NCBI RefSeq assembly: GCF_008704425.1
Contig: NZ_CP023696.1
Location: 6,240,501 to 6,304,500 of the forward strand
DNA length: 64,000 nt
DNA from: Streptomyces fradiae ATCC 10745 = DSM 40063
Lineage (GTDB): Bacteria > Actinomycetota > Actinomycetes > Streptomycetales > Streptomycetaceae
Direction: 5' to 3'
Positions 25,173 to 33,774 of this stretch are shown here, one piece after another. A program made the position numbers and the translations under genes. Numbering within the stretch: position 1 is the first letter of the stretch; each line of letters starts with the position of its first letter. The notes beneath the pieces are model-generated. The model worked only from the letters and a program-made list of their open reading frames with translations, was not told where the DNA came from and ran no database searches.

Positions 25173-25514
25173 GCTCCCCGCCTCCTCCGCGTCGAACCGC
25201 CGCGCGGCCGTGGTCCTTCACCTCGTCGCCCCATCGTCACCGCCCGCGCCGCCCGCCGCCCGCCGGAGTGCTCCGAACGGGGCGGCGGCCACCCCGGCGG
25301 CGCACGGCGCCCGAGCGGGCGCACGCGGTCGGTGCGGACGGGCGGGCGGCGGTCGTCAGCCCGGAGCGCGGTCGCGGCGCGGTCGCCGCCGGCGGCCCCG
25401 GGGCTCCTGCGGACACCCGGTCCGGGGCGCGATGTCAGTGCGGCGTCCTACGGTTTTCCCAGTGGGACCGGCGGGACAGGCCGCGGGTCCGCCCTGGGGA
25501 GGGGTCTGTCAGCC
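25173..25514. other. Divergent intergenic region
   Basis: About 340 bases between the divergent amidase and WGR-propeller genes. I see no gene, only GC-rich sequence with the run GGGGAGGGG shortly before the WGR start. It must hold both promoters but no clear hexamers stand out. Confidence 0.4.
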
Positions 25515-26966
25515 ATGTCCGCAGCCGTGTCCACCGAGACGACGTACCTGGAGCTGTCGCAGGACGGAGGGGGCGCCCACAAGTTCTACGAGGTGACCGT
25601 CGACGGCCAGGTGGTGACGGTGCGGTACGGACGGATCGGCGCCGCCGGCCAGACCCAGACCTCGACGTTCGCGACGGTCGAGAAGGCCCGCGCCGCCGCC
25701 GCCCGGAAGGTGGGGGAGAAGGTGCGCAAGGGCTACGCCCCGGCCGTCCCCGGACAGCGCGCCCCCCGCGCGGTGACCCGCCGCCAGGTGGCGTCCGCCC
25801 CGTCGACGGCCCGCGCGGTCGCGCCGGTGCTGTGGCGGTTCCGCACCGGGTCGGCGGCGTTCGGCATCCACGTGGACGACGACCGCTGCTGGGTCGGCAA
25901 CCAGGCGGGCGACGTCTACACCCTGGACCACGACGGCGCCGTCCTCGCCCGCTTCAACCTCCCGGACGGGGTGAAGTGCCTGGTCGCGGACGACTTCTGG
26001 ATCTACGCGGGCTGTGACGACGGCCGGGTGTACGACCTGTCGTCGAAGCTGCCCTTCGCGGCGTACGACATCTCGGCGGACGTCGACATCTTCTGGCTCG
26101 ACATCCACGAGGGCGTGCTGAACGTGTCGGACCGCGCCGGCCGGCTCACCGTCATCGACCACGAGGACGAGCACCAGTGGGCCCGCCGCAGCCAGGGCGA
26201 GCACGCCTGGATGGTCCGTGCCGACGACCGCGCCGTCTACCACGGCCACCATCGGGGCGTGACGGCGTACGCGCCCGAAGGCGGCGGCGAACTGTGGCAC
26301 ACGCAGACGCGGGGCGCCGTCCTCTTCGGCTGGCAGGAGGACACGGCCGTGTACGCGGGCACGGCCCACCGCGTCGTGCAGCGGCTCTCCAAGGACGACG
26401 GCCGGATCGAGGCGACGTACGCCTGCGACAGCCCGGTCTACTCGTGCGCCACGTCGCCCGGCGGGCGGTTCGTCTTCGCCGGCGACTCCGCGTCGTCCGT
26501 GTACTGCTTCGACCGGAACGGCACGCGGCTGTGGAAGCTCGGCACGGGCGGCGGCTCGGCCCTGTCGATGCAGTACCGCGACGAGCGGCTCTACCTGGTG
26601 ACGACGGACGGCTCGCTGGTCTGCGTGGACGCGAGCGAGGCGGCGATCGAGGCCGCCCAGCGCGGCTCGGTCCCGGTGGCGCGGGACGTCAAGCTCGCCG
26701 CGGCCCTGCCCACGTACGCGCCGGCGACCGCAGCCGCCTCCGTCGCGACGGTCGTGGACGTCCCGGCCGGCTCCGTCGTCGTGGAATGCGTCCGGGAGTC
26801 CGGCCGGCTGCGGGTCCACGTCGTGTCGGAGGGGTACGAGCCGTCGTGGAACGTGCAGTTCCCGCGCGCGATACGGGAGCCCGGCGCGCGGTACGTGGTG
26901 GACGCGCTGCACGCCGCCGCGGGCGGCTTCTACCGGGTGCGCGGCGACATCAGGCGCCTGCGGTGA
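25515..26966 (+). CDS. WGR-domain protein with beta-propeller
   Basis: Cytoplasmic protein of 483 residues. Residues 5-85 are a WGR domain (KFYEVTVDGQVVTVRYGRIGAAGQ, then TSTFATVEKARAAAARKVGEKVRKGY), which in other proteins binds DNA or poly(ADP-ribose)-polymerase-type partners. Residues 110-400 form a WD/PQQ-like beta-propeller of about seven blades (repeats such as WVGNQAGDVYTLDHDG, VFAGDSASSVYCFDRNG). A C-terminal 60-residue region is extra. ATG 25515 has a purine-rich site upstream. The downstream gene overlaps by four bases, so the products probably work together. The architecture suggests a sensor or scaffold for nucleic-acid stress; no enzyme motif is visible. Confidence 0.8.
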   Translation: MSAAVSTETTYLELSQDGGGAHKFYEVTVDGQVVTVRYGRIGAAGQTQTSTFATVEKARAAAARKVGEKVRKGYAPAVPGQRAPRAVTRRQVASAPSTARAVAPVLWRFRTGSAAFGIHVDDDRCWVGNQAGDVYTLDHDGAVLARFNLPDGVKCLVADDFWIYAGCDDGRVYDLSSKLPFAAYDISADVDIFWLDIHEGVLNVSDRAGRLTVIDHEDEHQWARRSQGEHAWMVRADDRAVYHGHHRGVTAYAPEGGGELWHTQTRGAVLFGWQEDTAVYAGTAHRVVQRLSKDDGRIEATYACDSPVYSCATSPGGRFVFAGDSASSVYCFDRNGTRLWKLGTGGGSALSMQYRDERLYLVTTDGSLVCVDASEAAIEAAQRGSVPVARDVKLAAALPTYAPATAAASVATVVDVPAGSVVVECVRESGRLRVHVVSEGYEPSWNVQFPRAIREPGARYVVDALHAAAGGFYRVRGDIRRLR

Positions 26967-27457
26967 GCGGGGCGGGCGCCGTGTTCGAACCCGCGACGGG
27001 GGACGGGCCACCCGGCCCCGACCCCGTGGCGGACCCGGCGGCGGCCGAGCGGCGCGCGGCCGAGGTGCGGGTGGCGTACGAGGGGCTGCTCCAGATCCGG
27101 CGGCTCACCACCGCCGGGGGCGGCGACCCGGCGGCCGCGCCGGCCGCGTGGGAGCGCGGACAGCCCGTCAGGGCGGTCGCCCTGGCATTGGAGGCCGCCG
27201 GCGTCCCGCCGTCCGCGCTCGGCGCCGACGGAGGGCGGGCCGCCACCGGGTACCGCGTCAGTCCCGGTGAGCGCCCCGGTCAGGTGCGGGTCGAGTGGCT
27301 GGGCCCGCCCGGCGGCGGCGCCGCGCAGGACGAGGAGGCGGCCCTGTCCCGGTGCGCGCGGGTGCTGGAGCGCCTGGGCTGGGAGGCCCTGCTGTACCGG
27401 GGCCCGCGACGCCGCCGGTTCCTGGAGGTCGAGCCGATACCCGCCCCGACGACCTGA
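26963..27457 (+). CDS. Small protein coupled to the WGR-propeller gene
   Basis: Protein of 164 residues that I do not recognise. GTG 26963 overlaps the stop of the WGR gene (GTGA), so translation is coupled. The N-terminal 25 residues are Pro/Gly-rich; the remainder is predicted mixed helix/strand, with a C-terminal GWEALLYRGPRRRRFLEVEP rich in basic residues. No transmembrane segment or signal peptide. Probably an accessory partner of the propeller protein; the coding bias is normal. Confidence 0.65.
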   Translation: MSGAGAVFEPATGDGPPGPDPVADPAAAERRAAEVRVAYEGLLQIRRLTTAGGGDPAAAPAAWERGQPVRAVALALEAAGVPPSALGADGGRAATGYRVSPGERPGQVRVEWLGPPGGGAAQDEEAALSRCARVLERLGWEALLYRGPRRRRFLEVEPIPAPTT

Positions 27458-27619
27458 CCCGCGACCCGCCGGGTGCCGGGTGGTGCCCGCCTGGTGTCCG
27501 GCTCCGAGTCCGCGGGCGCCGCCGCCGCGCCGTCGCCGTGCCGTTTCGGCGCACGGGACGCCCCTGCGGTTCCGCTCGGCCCGTGGGCCCCGGCGGCACC
27601 GGCGGCGGAGAGGGAGGAC

Positions 27620-28042
27620 TCAGGCGATGGACGCCGACACGATCGCGGACACCGCGATGTTGCAGGAGGCGGTCACCCACACCGCAGGGTGCGGTTCCGG
27701 ATGGACCAGCAGCGCTCCCAGGCGGCCCGGCGTGAGCCAGTCCACCACCACGAACGCCACCGCCATCATCACCAGCCCCAGCAGCCCGAAGACGGCGGTC
27801 GACACCAGGCCCTTGCCGAAGTCGTCGTACGTCGACCAGATGGAGGTGAAGACGATCCCGCCGATGCCCAGCAGCGCCGAGCTCAGCAGCAGGGCGCCGT
27901 TGCGGTTGCGCTCCTCCCATATGAGGCGCCGGAGGCTGCCGGGTGTCAGCACGTCCATCAGCACGATGCCGAGGATCAGCAGGACCAGTCCGAGGCCGCC
28001 GTAAGAGGCGGCACGGCCGAGTCCGTTGACAATGTCGATCAT
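27620..28042 (-). CDS. DUF350-family membrane protein
   Basis: Integral membrane protein of 140 residues with four hydrophobic segments (about 10-32, 46-68, 77-99 and 115-137), paired as the tandem two-helix repeats typical of DUF350. The conserved loop DVLTPG occurs in the first half and DWLTPG in the second, showing the internal duplication. Family function is unknown; members often lie near stress genes. ATG 28042 is the only start that keeps the first helix. It is convergent with the WGR-associated gene. Confidence 0.8.
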   Translation of the reverse strand: MIDIVNGLGRAASYGGLGLVLLILGIVLMDVLTPGSLRRLIWEERNRNGALLLSSALLGIGGIVFTSIWSTYDDFGKGLVSTAVFGLLGLVMMAVAFVVVDWLTPGRLGALLVHPEPHPAVWVTASCNIAVSAIVSASIA

Positions 28043-28454
28043 GGTGAGCCGGCTCTCCGTCGCAGAAGGGGGTGATGAGTGATCACGGTCAAGGCGACGC
28101 AAAATGTAGCGCACGGGCCCGAGCCCCCGGCCGGCCCCGCCCCCGCTCCCCGCCCCGATCCCCGGCCCGTTCCACGCCCCGTTCCCCGTCCCGTCCCCCG
28201 CCCCCGGCCACTTCGCGCCCCCGTCCGCCCGTCCCGCAGGGGGACCGTCCTTGCCCCGTATGGCCCTCCGGCCGGGCGCGCCACGACACCGGCCGCGCAC
28301 AGTGGAACGGGCGCCGCCCCACCGCGCCCGTTCCCCCGCGCCCGGCCCCGGCGCCGCTGTACGCGGCGGCCGGTCCCGGACGGGCGCCGCACCACGGCGC
28401 CGGACCGCCGGCCCGCGGCCGGGAAGCGCGACCAGGAGGAGAGGCCCGCACGCC
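28043..28454. other. Intergenic region with C-rich tract
   Basis: About 410 bases between the divergent DUF350 and FMN reductase genes. The part near 28130-28210 is an almost pure C-rich tract on the plus strand, hence G-rich and potentially quadruplex-forming on the other. No gene is supported. Confidence 0.4.
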
Positions 28455-29120
28455 ATGAGCAGCACGAACGACCGCCGGCCGACGTCGTTCCTCGTCATGA
28501 CCGGCTCCCGGCGGGCCGACTCGTACAACACGAAGCTGGCCCGGCTGGCCGTGGAGGCGGTCGACGCCAACGGGGCGTCCTCCGCCCTCGCCTCCGTCCG
28601 GGACTTCGAGGTGCCGGACTACGACGGTGACACCGAGCGGACCGACGGCGTCCCGCCCGGCGCCCGGCGGTTCCGGGACCGGCTCCGCGCCGTGGACGCC
28701 CTCGTCATCGCCTCGCCCGAGTACAACGCCTCCGTGCCCGGGGTCCTGAAGAACCTGATCGACTGGACGTCCCGCCTGCGCCCGCAGCCCTTCAACGAGC
28801 TGCAGGCGCTGCTGCTGTCCGCGTCGCCGTCCATGGTCGGCGGCAACCGCGGCCTGTGGGCCCTGCGCGTCCCGCTGGAGCACCTGGGCGCCCGCGTCTA
28901 CCCGGACATGTTCTCCCTGGCGGCCGCCCACTCCCAGCTCGACGCGGACGGCCGCATCGCGGACGAGACCCTCCGGAGGCGCTTCGAGACGAACATCGTC
29001 AACTTCATGAACCTCGTCGAGGCCACCACGCACTACCCGTGCGTCAAGAAGGCCTGGGTCGAGTACCTCGGGGAGCGCCCCGACCCCGCCTTCGACCGCA
29101 CCCAGGCCGAGACGGGCTGA
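28455..29120 (+). CDS. NADPH-dependent FMN reductase-type flavoprotein
   Basis: Cytoplasmic flavodoxin-fold protein of 221 residues. It has the phosphate-binding loop TGSRRADSYNTKLARL and the flavin-binding SPEYNASVPGVLKNLIDW signature of NAD(P)H-dependent FMN reductases and quinone reductases. It would deliver reduced flavin or reduce quinones and nitro compounds. The C-terminal 50 residues extend the core. ATG 28455 (MSSTNDRR) follows a purine-rich stretch. It ends five bases before the convergent FUSC-like gene; no cofactor partner lies next to it. Confidence 0.85.
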   Translation: MSSTNDRRPTSFLVMTGSRRADSYNTKLARLAVEAVDANGASSALASVRDFEVPDYDGDTERTDGVPPGARRFRDRLRAVDALVIASPEYNASVPGVLKNLIDWTSRLRPQPFNELQALLLSASPSMVGGNRGLWALRVPLEHLGARVYPDMFSLAAAHSQLDADGRIADETLRRRFETNIVNFMNLVEATTHYPCVKKAWVEYLGERPDPAFDRTQAETG

Positions 29121-29124
29121 CCCC

Positions 29125-30411
29125 TCAGCCGTCACCCGTGCCCGAGCCCCTTCCGGAGCCCCTTCCGGCGCCCGGTCCCGAGCCCGCTCCCAAGGGCCCG
29201 CCCCGGCCGGTGCCCGGGCCCTCGCCCGAGCCGCGGCCCCCGCCGTCCGGGCCGCCGTGCGGCGGCTCCTCCAGCAGCAGCCGTACGGCCCGGTGGGCAT
29301 CCACCAGCAGCGAGCCGTACAGGCCCATCCACTCCGGGTCGGCGGTGCCGCGGTCCGCGAGCAGCCGGTGCAGGTCCCCGTGCGCGGCCTCGGCGTCCGC
29401 GACCGCCCGCCGCAGCCGGGACCGCGCGGGCCCGGAGTCCTCCTCGACGACCCGGCGGTACGCCTCCAGGGCCGCCGCGGCCCGCTCCAGCAGCGCGCCG
29501 TACCGCACCGCCACGTCGTCCTCCGGACGCGGCCTGACCGCGCCGTCGTCGGCGGCCTCCATCAGGGTGTGGGTCAGGTCGCGCGTGTAACGGGCCACCT
29601 CCTCCAGGACGTACAGGGCGTGGGCGTACGGGCCGCCGTGCCGCAGCAGATGCGCCCGGCCCGGCGCGGCCGGGTTGAGACGGGTGCTCTCCTCGGTCCT
29701 GGCGAGCGCGCTGCGCGCCCCACCCACCAGTTCGACGGCCCGCCTCGCCTGCTCGTCCCACTCGCGGGCGTCGCCGTGGTCCCAGGACCCGCCGCCCAGC
29801 CCGCGGGCGACGGAGGAGAGGCACGCGGAGACGGCGCCTGAGGCGGTACGCAGGGCGTTGCGGCTGTCCCGCAGGTAGACCGGGGGCCGGACCAGCAGGT
29901 TGACGGCGACACCGACGGCCGCGCCCAGCCCGGTCTCCAGCAGCCGCGCGACCCCCTGCTCGACGCCGGAGTCACCGGTGGTGAGGGTGAACAGGGCGGC
30001 GGTGGCCCCGTAGACGCCCTGATCGCCGAGTCGCCGCCAGTTGCCGAGGAGCAGGACGACCGGCAGCACCAGCGCCATCGCGAGTGTCGGGTCGCCGAGC
30101 GCCGTCCCCGCGGCGGTCGCCAGGGTGGTGCCCAGGGCGATGGCGGCGAGCTGCTCCAGGCTCTCCGTGAGCGACCGGTACACCGTGGACCGTACGAGGG
30201 CGACCGCCGCCCACGGGGCGATGAACGCCATCGGGGCGTGCAGCACCCGGCTCGCGACGATCCACGCGACCAGGGCGGCCAGCGCGGCCTTCAGCGACTG
30301 GGCGGCCAGGTCGCGCTCGCGGCCCGGTCCGGCGCAGGCACGCCGTACCGCGCCCGCCACCGACCGGGCCTCGGCGCGCAGCGCCTCGAGGGGATGCGGG
30401 GTCTTGGCCAT
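29125..30411 (-). CDS. FUSC-family aromatic-acid-exporter-like membrane protein
   Basis: Protein of 428 residues with six hydrophobic segments in the first 190 residues (e.g. LAALVAWIVASRVLHAPMAF, then LEQLAAIALGTTLATAAG), followed by a long cytoplasmic helical domain. This is the half-size FUSC/ArAE-like exporter layout known in actinomycetes, where it is proposed to export aromatic acids. The last 40 residues are a Gly/Ser-rich low-complexity tail. ATG 30411 (MAKTPH) is chosen because an upstream extension lacks a ribosome site. Convergent with the FMN reductase gene. Confidence 0.75.
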   Translation of the reverse strand: MAKTPHPLEALRAEARSVAGAVRRACAGPGRERDLAAQSLKAALAALVAWIVASRVLHAPMAFIAPWAAVALVRSTVYRSLTESLEQLAAIALGTTLATAAGTALGDPTLAMALVLPVVLLLGNWRRLGDQGVYGATAALFTLTTGDSGVEQGVARLLETGLGAAVGVAVNLLVRPPVYLRDSRNALRTASGAVSACLSSVARGLGGGSWDHGDAREWDEQARRAVELVGGARSALARTEESTRLNPAAPGRAHLLRHGGPYAHALYVLEEVARYTRDLTHTLMEAADDGAVRPRPEDDVAVRYGALLERAAAALEAYRRVVEEDSGPARSRLRRAVADAEAAHGDLHRLLADRGTADPEWMGLYGSLLVDAHRAVRLLLEEPPHGGPDGGGRGSGEGPGTGRGGPLGAGSGPGAGRGSGRGSGTGDG

Positions 30412-30574
30412 CCCGTGCGCGTGCCACGAGGACCGCGCCCGCACACCTCCCGCTTCCCGCGCATCACGTCCGCAGCGCGACCCGGGGCCCGGACGCCGGG
30501 CGCGACTCGGACCCGGGCCGCCCCGGGGTTCGTGCCGGGCTGCGCTCCTCACCGCCGCCCGGCAGGCTGGAGGG

Positions 30575-31222
30575 ATGGACGCCAGGCTGGTCACGTTCGG
30601 GCACGGCACCGCGCCGCGGGAGCGCATCGTGGAGCTGCTGCGGGGCGCGGACGTGCGCACGCTGGTCGACGTGCGCACCGCGCCGGGCAGCCGCCGCGAC
30701 CCGGAGGTCGCCCGGGGCCGGCTCTCCGAGTGGCTGCCGCAGAGCGGGGTGGCCTACCGGTGGGAGCCGGACCTCGGCGGGTTCCGCAAGCCGCCCGCCG
30801 GCAGTCCGGACGTCGTCTGGCGCAACACCTCCTTCCGGGGCTACGCGGCCCACACGCGCACGCCCGCCTTCGTCGCGGCCATGGACCGGCTGCTCGGCGA
30901 GGCGGAGGCGGAGGCGGAGGACGGGGACGGGGACGGGGACGGGGATGGGGGCGCGGGCGGGGCCGGGGCCGGGCGTACGGCGGTGATGTGCGGCGAGACG
31001 GTGTGGTGGCGCTGCCACCGGCGGCTCATCGCCGACTTCGCGGTCCTGGCCAGGGGCGTGCCCACCGCGCACCTGATGCACGACGGGCGGCTGACGCCGC
31101 ACACTCCGACGCCCGGCGTACGGCTGCGGGACGACGGGCTGCTCGTCTACGACGACATCGCCGCGGCCGACCGGAAAGCGGCCACGCGAACGGCGCCCAC
31201 CCGGAAGGGGCCCACGCGGTAG
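30575..31222 (+). CDS. DUF488-family protein with acidic Asp-Gly insert
   Basis: Protein of 215 residues. The DUF488 pattern is clear: N-terminal TFGHG, LVDVRTAPGSRRDPEVARGRL and the C-terminal cysteine motif CGETVWWRCHRRLIADF. The family is widespread and probably enzymatic, but no reaction is established. Between the halves (about residues 112-131) sits a low-complexity insert of alternating Glu-Ala then Asp-Gly coded by GGGGAC repeats, which would loop out of the fold. The C-terminal tail is Thr/Arg/Lys-rich. ATG 30575 is preceded by GGAGGG. Confidence 0.8.
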   Translation: MDARLVTFGHGTAPRERIVELLRGADVRTLVDVRTAPGSRRDPEVARGRLSEWLPQSGVAYRWEPDLGGFRKPPAGSPDVVWRNTSFRGYAAHTRTPAFVAAMDRLLGEAEAEAEDGDGDGDGDGGAGGAGAGRTAVMCGETVWWRCHRRLIADFAVLARGVPTAHLMHDGRLTPHTPTPGVRLRDDGLLVYDDIAAADRKAATRTAPTRKGPTR

Positions 31223-31309
31223 GGCCGTGCCCGCGGTGGGCGCGCACGGAGGACGCCCACCCGGAAGGCACCCACCCGGCCCCGGGAGGAGCGAGTCCAC
31301 CCGGGAACG

Positions 31310-31408
31310 CCCGGCCCGGCCGCCCGGCCCCCCGCCCGGCCCGGCCGCCCGGCCCCCGCCCGGCCCGGCCGCCTGGCCCCCCGCTCAGCCCGGCCGCCCG
31401 GCCCCGCA
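31310..31408. repeat. Four 24-25-bp GC-only tandem repeats
   Basis: Units of the type CCCGGCCCGGCCGCCCGGCC start at 31310, 31335, 31359 and 31384. They lie between the convergent DUF488 and glucose dehydrogenase genes and may fold into a terminator-like structure. No coding function is seen. Confidence 0.6.
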
Positions 31409-31448
31409 CCCCCGGCCCCGACCGGGGCGGCCTCTCCGCGACGCGCCG

Positions 31449-32507
31449 TCAGCCGGCGCCGTCCAGGGTGATGACGACCTTCACGTCGTCCTCCCGCGCG
31501 TCTAAGGCCTCCCGGTACCCCTCCAGCGGCACCCGCCGGGTGATCAGGCGCTCCAGCCACGCCCCGTCGGCCCGCGCCAGCACGGCGGCGGCCTGCCGGT
31601 AGTGGTCGACGTTGGCGTTCACGGAGCCGACGACCACGTCGTTCTCCAGGACCAGACCCCGGTTGGCGGCGCCCGCGTCCACGGTGATGTGCCGCCCCGC
31701 CGGCGACACACCGGTCAGGCAGACCACCCCGTACGGCCGGGTCCCCGAGACGGCGGCGAACACCACCCGCGCCGCCCCGGTCGCCTCGATCACCACGTCG
31801 GGCCGCACGGCGTCCAGCACGTCCTCGGCGTCGCCGCTGTGGTACTCCGCGCCGAGCGCCCGGACGAGCGCCGGCTTCGGGCCCCGCTCGACACGGTCCA
31901 GCACGTGGGTCTCCAAGCCCCGCTCCACGCCGATCAGCGCGGCGAGCAGCCCGATCGGCCCGGCTCCGGTCACGACGACGCGGCGCGGCTCGAACCAGGA
32001 ACGCGCCCCCACCAGGTCCACCTGCTGCCACGCCTTGGCGACCACGGAGGCCGGCTCCAGCAGCGTGCCCACCGGTTCGAGGCGCGGGTCGAGCGCCACG
32101 GCGTAGTCGTGCTCCACGGTCCAGTACCCGGCGCCGTAGCCGTCCAGTTCCTTGATGCCCCGCTCGCGGTAGCGGCCGTTGCGGCACATGTCGAAAAGGC
32201 CGCGCGCGCACGCCCCGCACGGCTCGGGGTCCGGCCGGCGGACCACGCCGACGACGAGGTCGCCGGGGGAGAAGCCGCTGCCGGGCGGCGCCTCCTCCAC
32301 CCGCCCCAGCGACTCGTGCCCGGCGACCATCCAGTCGCGCCCCGCGGGCGGGGTGCCGTAGTGGCCCCCGGCGATCTCCCGGTCGGTACCGCACACCCCG
32401 AGCGCCACCCCTCTGACCAGCAGCTCCGCATCGGCGGGTACGGGTGTGCCGAGCTCCCGCACCTCCGTCGAGGGCTCCGGGCCGGGCCGGACCGTCAGCG
32501 CGCGCAT
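31449..32507 (-). CDS. Glucose 1-dehydrogenase-like zinc MDR enzyme
   Basis: Zinc-dependent dehydrogenase of 352 residues resembling archaeal-type glucose 1-dehydrogenases: catalytic CGTDRE, GHE in VAGHESLG, GDLVVGVVRRPDPEPCGACARG with the structural cysteines, and the NAD(P) Rossmann motif GAGPIGLL. It would oxidise glucose to gluconolactone; gluconokinase 1.3 kb away fits a direct oxidation route to 6-phosphogluconate. Codon 335 (31505-31503) is TTA, a bldA-dependent codon. ATG 32507 gives the family start MRALTV. An 18-bp inverted repeat lies 30 bases upstream. Confidence 0.85.
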   Translation of the reverse strand: MRALTVRPGPEPSTEVRELGTPVPADAELLVRGVALGVCGTDREIAGGHYGTPPAGRDWMVAGHESLGRVEEAPPGSGFSPGDLVVGVVRRPDPEPCGACARGLFDMCRNGRYRERGIKELDGYGAGYWTVEHDYAVALDPRLEPVGTLLEPASVVAKAWQQVDLVGARSWFEPRRVVVTGAGPIGLLAALIGVERGLETHVLDRVERGPKPALVRALGAEYHSGDAEDVLDAVRPDVVIEATGAARVVFAAVSGTRPYGVVCLTGVSPAGRHITVDAGAANRGLVLENDVVVGSVNANVDHYRQAAAVLARADGAWLERLITRRVPLEGYREALDAREDDVKVVITLDGAG

Positions 32508-32917
32508 GGGCCATCACTCCGTTCTCCTCCGCGCGGGGCACCCCGTCCGGTGCCACCGCTCCAGCCGAACCGCGTACGGGCCGCGGACCACGGGCCGAAC
32601 CCGCGACCCCGCGCACCGCCCCGCCCGCACCGCACACCACCCCGCAGCCCGCCCCCCACAGGAGGCCGACCGCGTCCCGGACCGGCGCGGCCCGGAACCC
32701 CCCGAACCGACGCGACCCGCACCGAACCGCGCCGCGCCCGGTCCTCCCACCGCGCCCCGGAGCGCCGCCCCGCCCCCGTCCGACGCGACCGCCCCGCCCT
32801 CGTCCGACGCGACCGCCCCGGCCCGGGCCCCGCACCACGGTCCGGAACCCCGGTAGCGGGAACCGCACGGATCGCGCCCCGGCCACGGCCCTCGACACAC
32901 CCGCCTACCGCACCCGC
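32508..32917. other. Intergenic region upstream of glucose dehydrogenase
   Basis: About 410 bases of GC-rich low-complexity sequence, with many CCGAC/CCGCCC repeats around 32760-32830. Except for the inverted repeat at 32537-32554, nothing stands out. No gene supported. Confidence 0.4.
32537..32554. promoter_or_regulatory. GGCACC-N6-GGTGCC inverted repeat
   Basis: A perfect 6-bp inverted repeat with a six-base spacer, 30 bases upstream of the glucose dehydrogenase start, in a place suited to an operator. Regulator unknown. Confidence 0.35.
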
Positions 32918-33193
32918 CTACCGCACCCACGGCCGCGCCCCGGGGGCGGACCCGGACCGCGACGGCGTCAGCCCGAAAGTGATCAGGTGCCGTAGCGCGA
33001 TCACGGCGGCGGCCGTGAGGACGCCGTTCCACGAGAGGTCCCCGGAGAGCCGGACCAGCCCGGCGGCCGTCAGGAAGTCGAGCAGCACCGCCAGGGCGCG
33101 GCGGGCGTCGCCCACCATCCGGTACGCGGCCGGCGCGGCGACCAGCCCGGCGGCGGTGACCAGCAGCGCGGCGCCCTGCGCCCAGGGGATCAC
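32918..33193 (-). CDS. Small two- to three-helix membrane protein
   Basis: Protein of 91 residues with hydrophobic segments near residues 5-25, 35-50 and 55-75, therefore probably integral in the membrane. GTG 33193 overlaps the stop of the DUF1622 gene (GTGA), so the two are co-translated; both carry a RR/RH motif beside a membrane helix. It resembles the second of two small membrane proteins often paired with DUF1622. Function unknown. Confidence 0.6.
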   Translation of the reverse strand: MIPWAQGAALLVTAAGLVAAPAAYRMVGDARRALAVLLDFLTAAGLVRLSGDLSWNGVLTAAAVIALRHLITFGLTPSRSGSAPGARPWVR

Positions 33194-33603
33194 GTCGGCA
33201 TCCCCTCCGCGGGGCGCCGCCCCTCCGGTGCCTCGCCGCGCGCGAGCTCGGCCCGCTCCTGCGCGATCTCCCGGCCCAGGAAGTAGTTGAGCGCGGTACG
33301 GATGGCGGCGATGGCCGCGAGTTGCCCGATCTCGGTGAAGCTGGGCGCGACCGCCGTGCGCAGCACGTCCCCCGCGAGCTGGAACTCCAGGCCGAGCACG
33401 AGGAAGCGCCCGAGGCTGAGCCGGATCCGGTTGAAGCCGGCCACCCGGCCGCGACCCTTCAGCCCGGCCTTGGCGAACTGGACGAACGCCCAGGCCGCGC
33501 CCAGGAAGATGACCAGCGCCCCGGCGAACTCGACGAGCCGGACCATCAGCCCGATGACGTCGCTCAGGGTCGACTCGGGCAGCAGCTCCACCGACATGAT
33601 CAT
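33190..33603 (-). CDS. DUF1622-family membrane protein
   Basis: Protein of 137 residues. Two strong helices (about 20-45 and 65-85) surround the DUF1622 pattern: FNRIRLSLGRFLVLGLEFQLAGDVLRTAVAP followed by a IGQLAAIAAIRTALNYFLGREI signature. The family's role is unknown. Starts at 33603 and 33597 are both possible. A 16-bp palindrome lies 24 bases upstream. It starts a two-gene unit with the 91-residue membrane protein. Confidence 0.8.
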   Translation of the reverse strand: MIMSVELLPESTLSDVIGLMVRLVEFAGALVIFLGAAWAFVQFAKAGLKGRGRVAGFNRIRLSLGRFLVLGLEFQLAGDVLRTAVAPSFTEIGQLAAIAAIRTALNYFLGREIAQERAELARGEAPEGRRPAEGMPT

Positions 33604-33626
33604 GGCACCCGGGTACCCCCCGACGT

Positions 33627-33642
33627 CCGGGCCGATGCCCGG
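33627..33642. promoter_or_regulatory. CCGGGC-CGAT-GCCCGG palindrome
   Basis: A perfect 6-bp inverted repeat with a four-base spacer, 24-39 bases upstream of the DUF1622 start. It may be an operator; in this GC-rich DNA short palindromes also occur by chance. Confidence 0.3.
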
Positions 33643-33774
33643 ATGCGGCCACCCGGCCCACGCCCCCCGACCCGGCACGCCGTACCCCCTCCGGACGCCG
33701 CCCGCGGCCCGGATACCCGCCCGCGGCCCGGCCGCCGCCCCCACCCGGACGGCTCGCTCCGAGCTCCGGACGCC

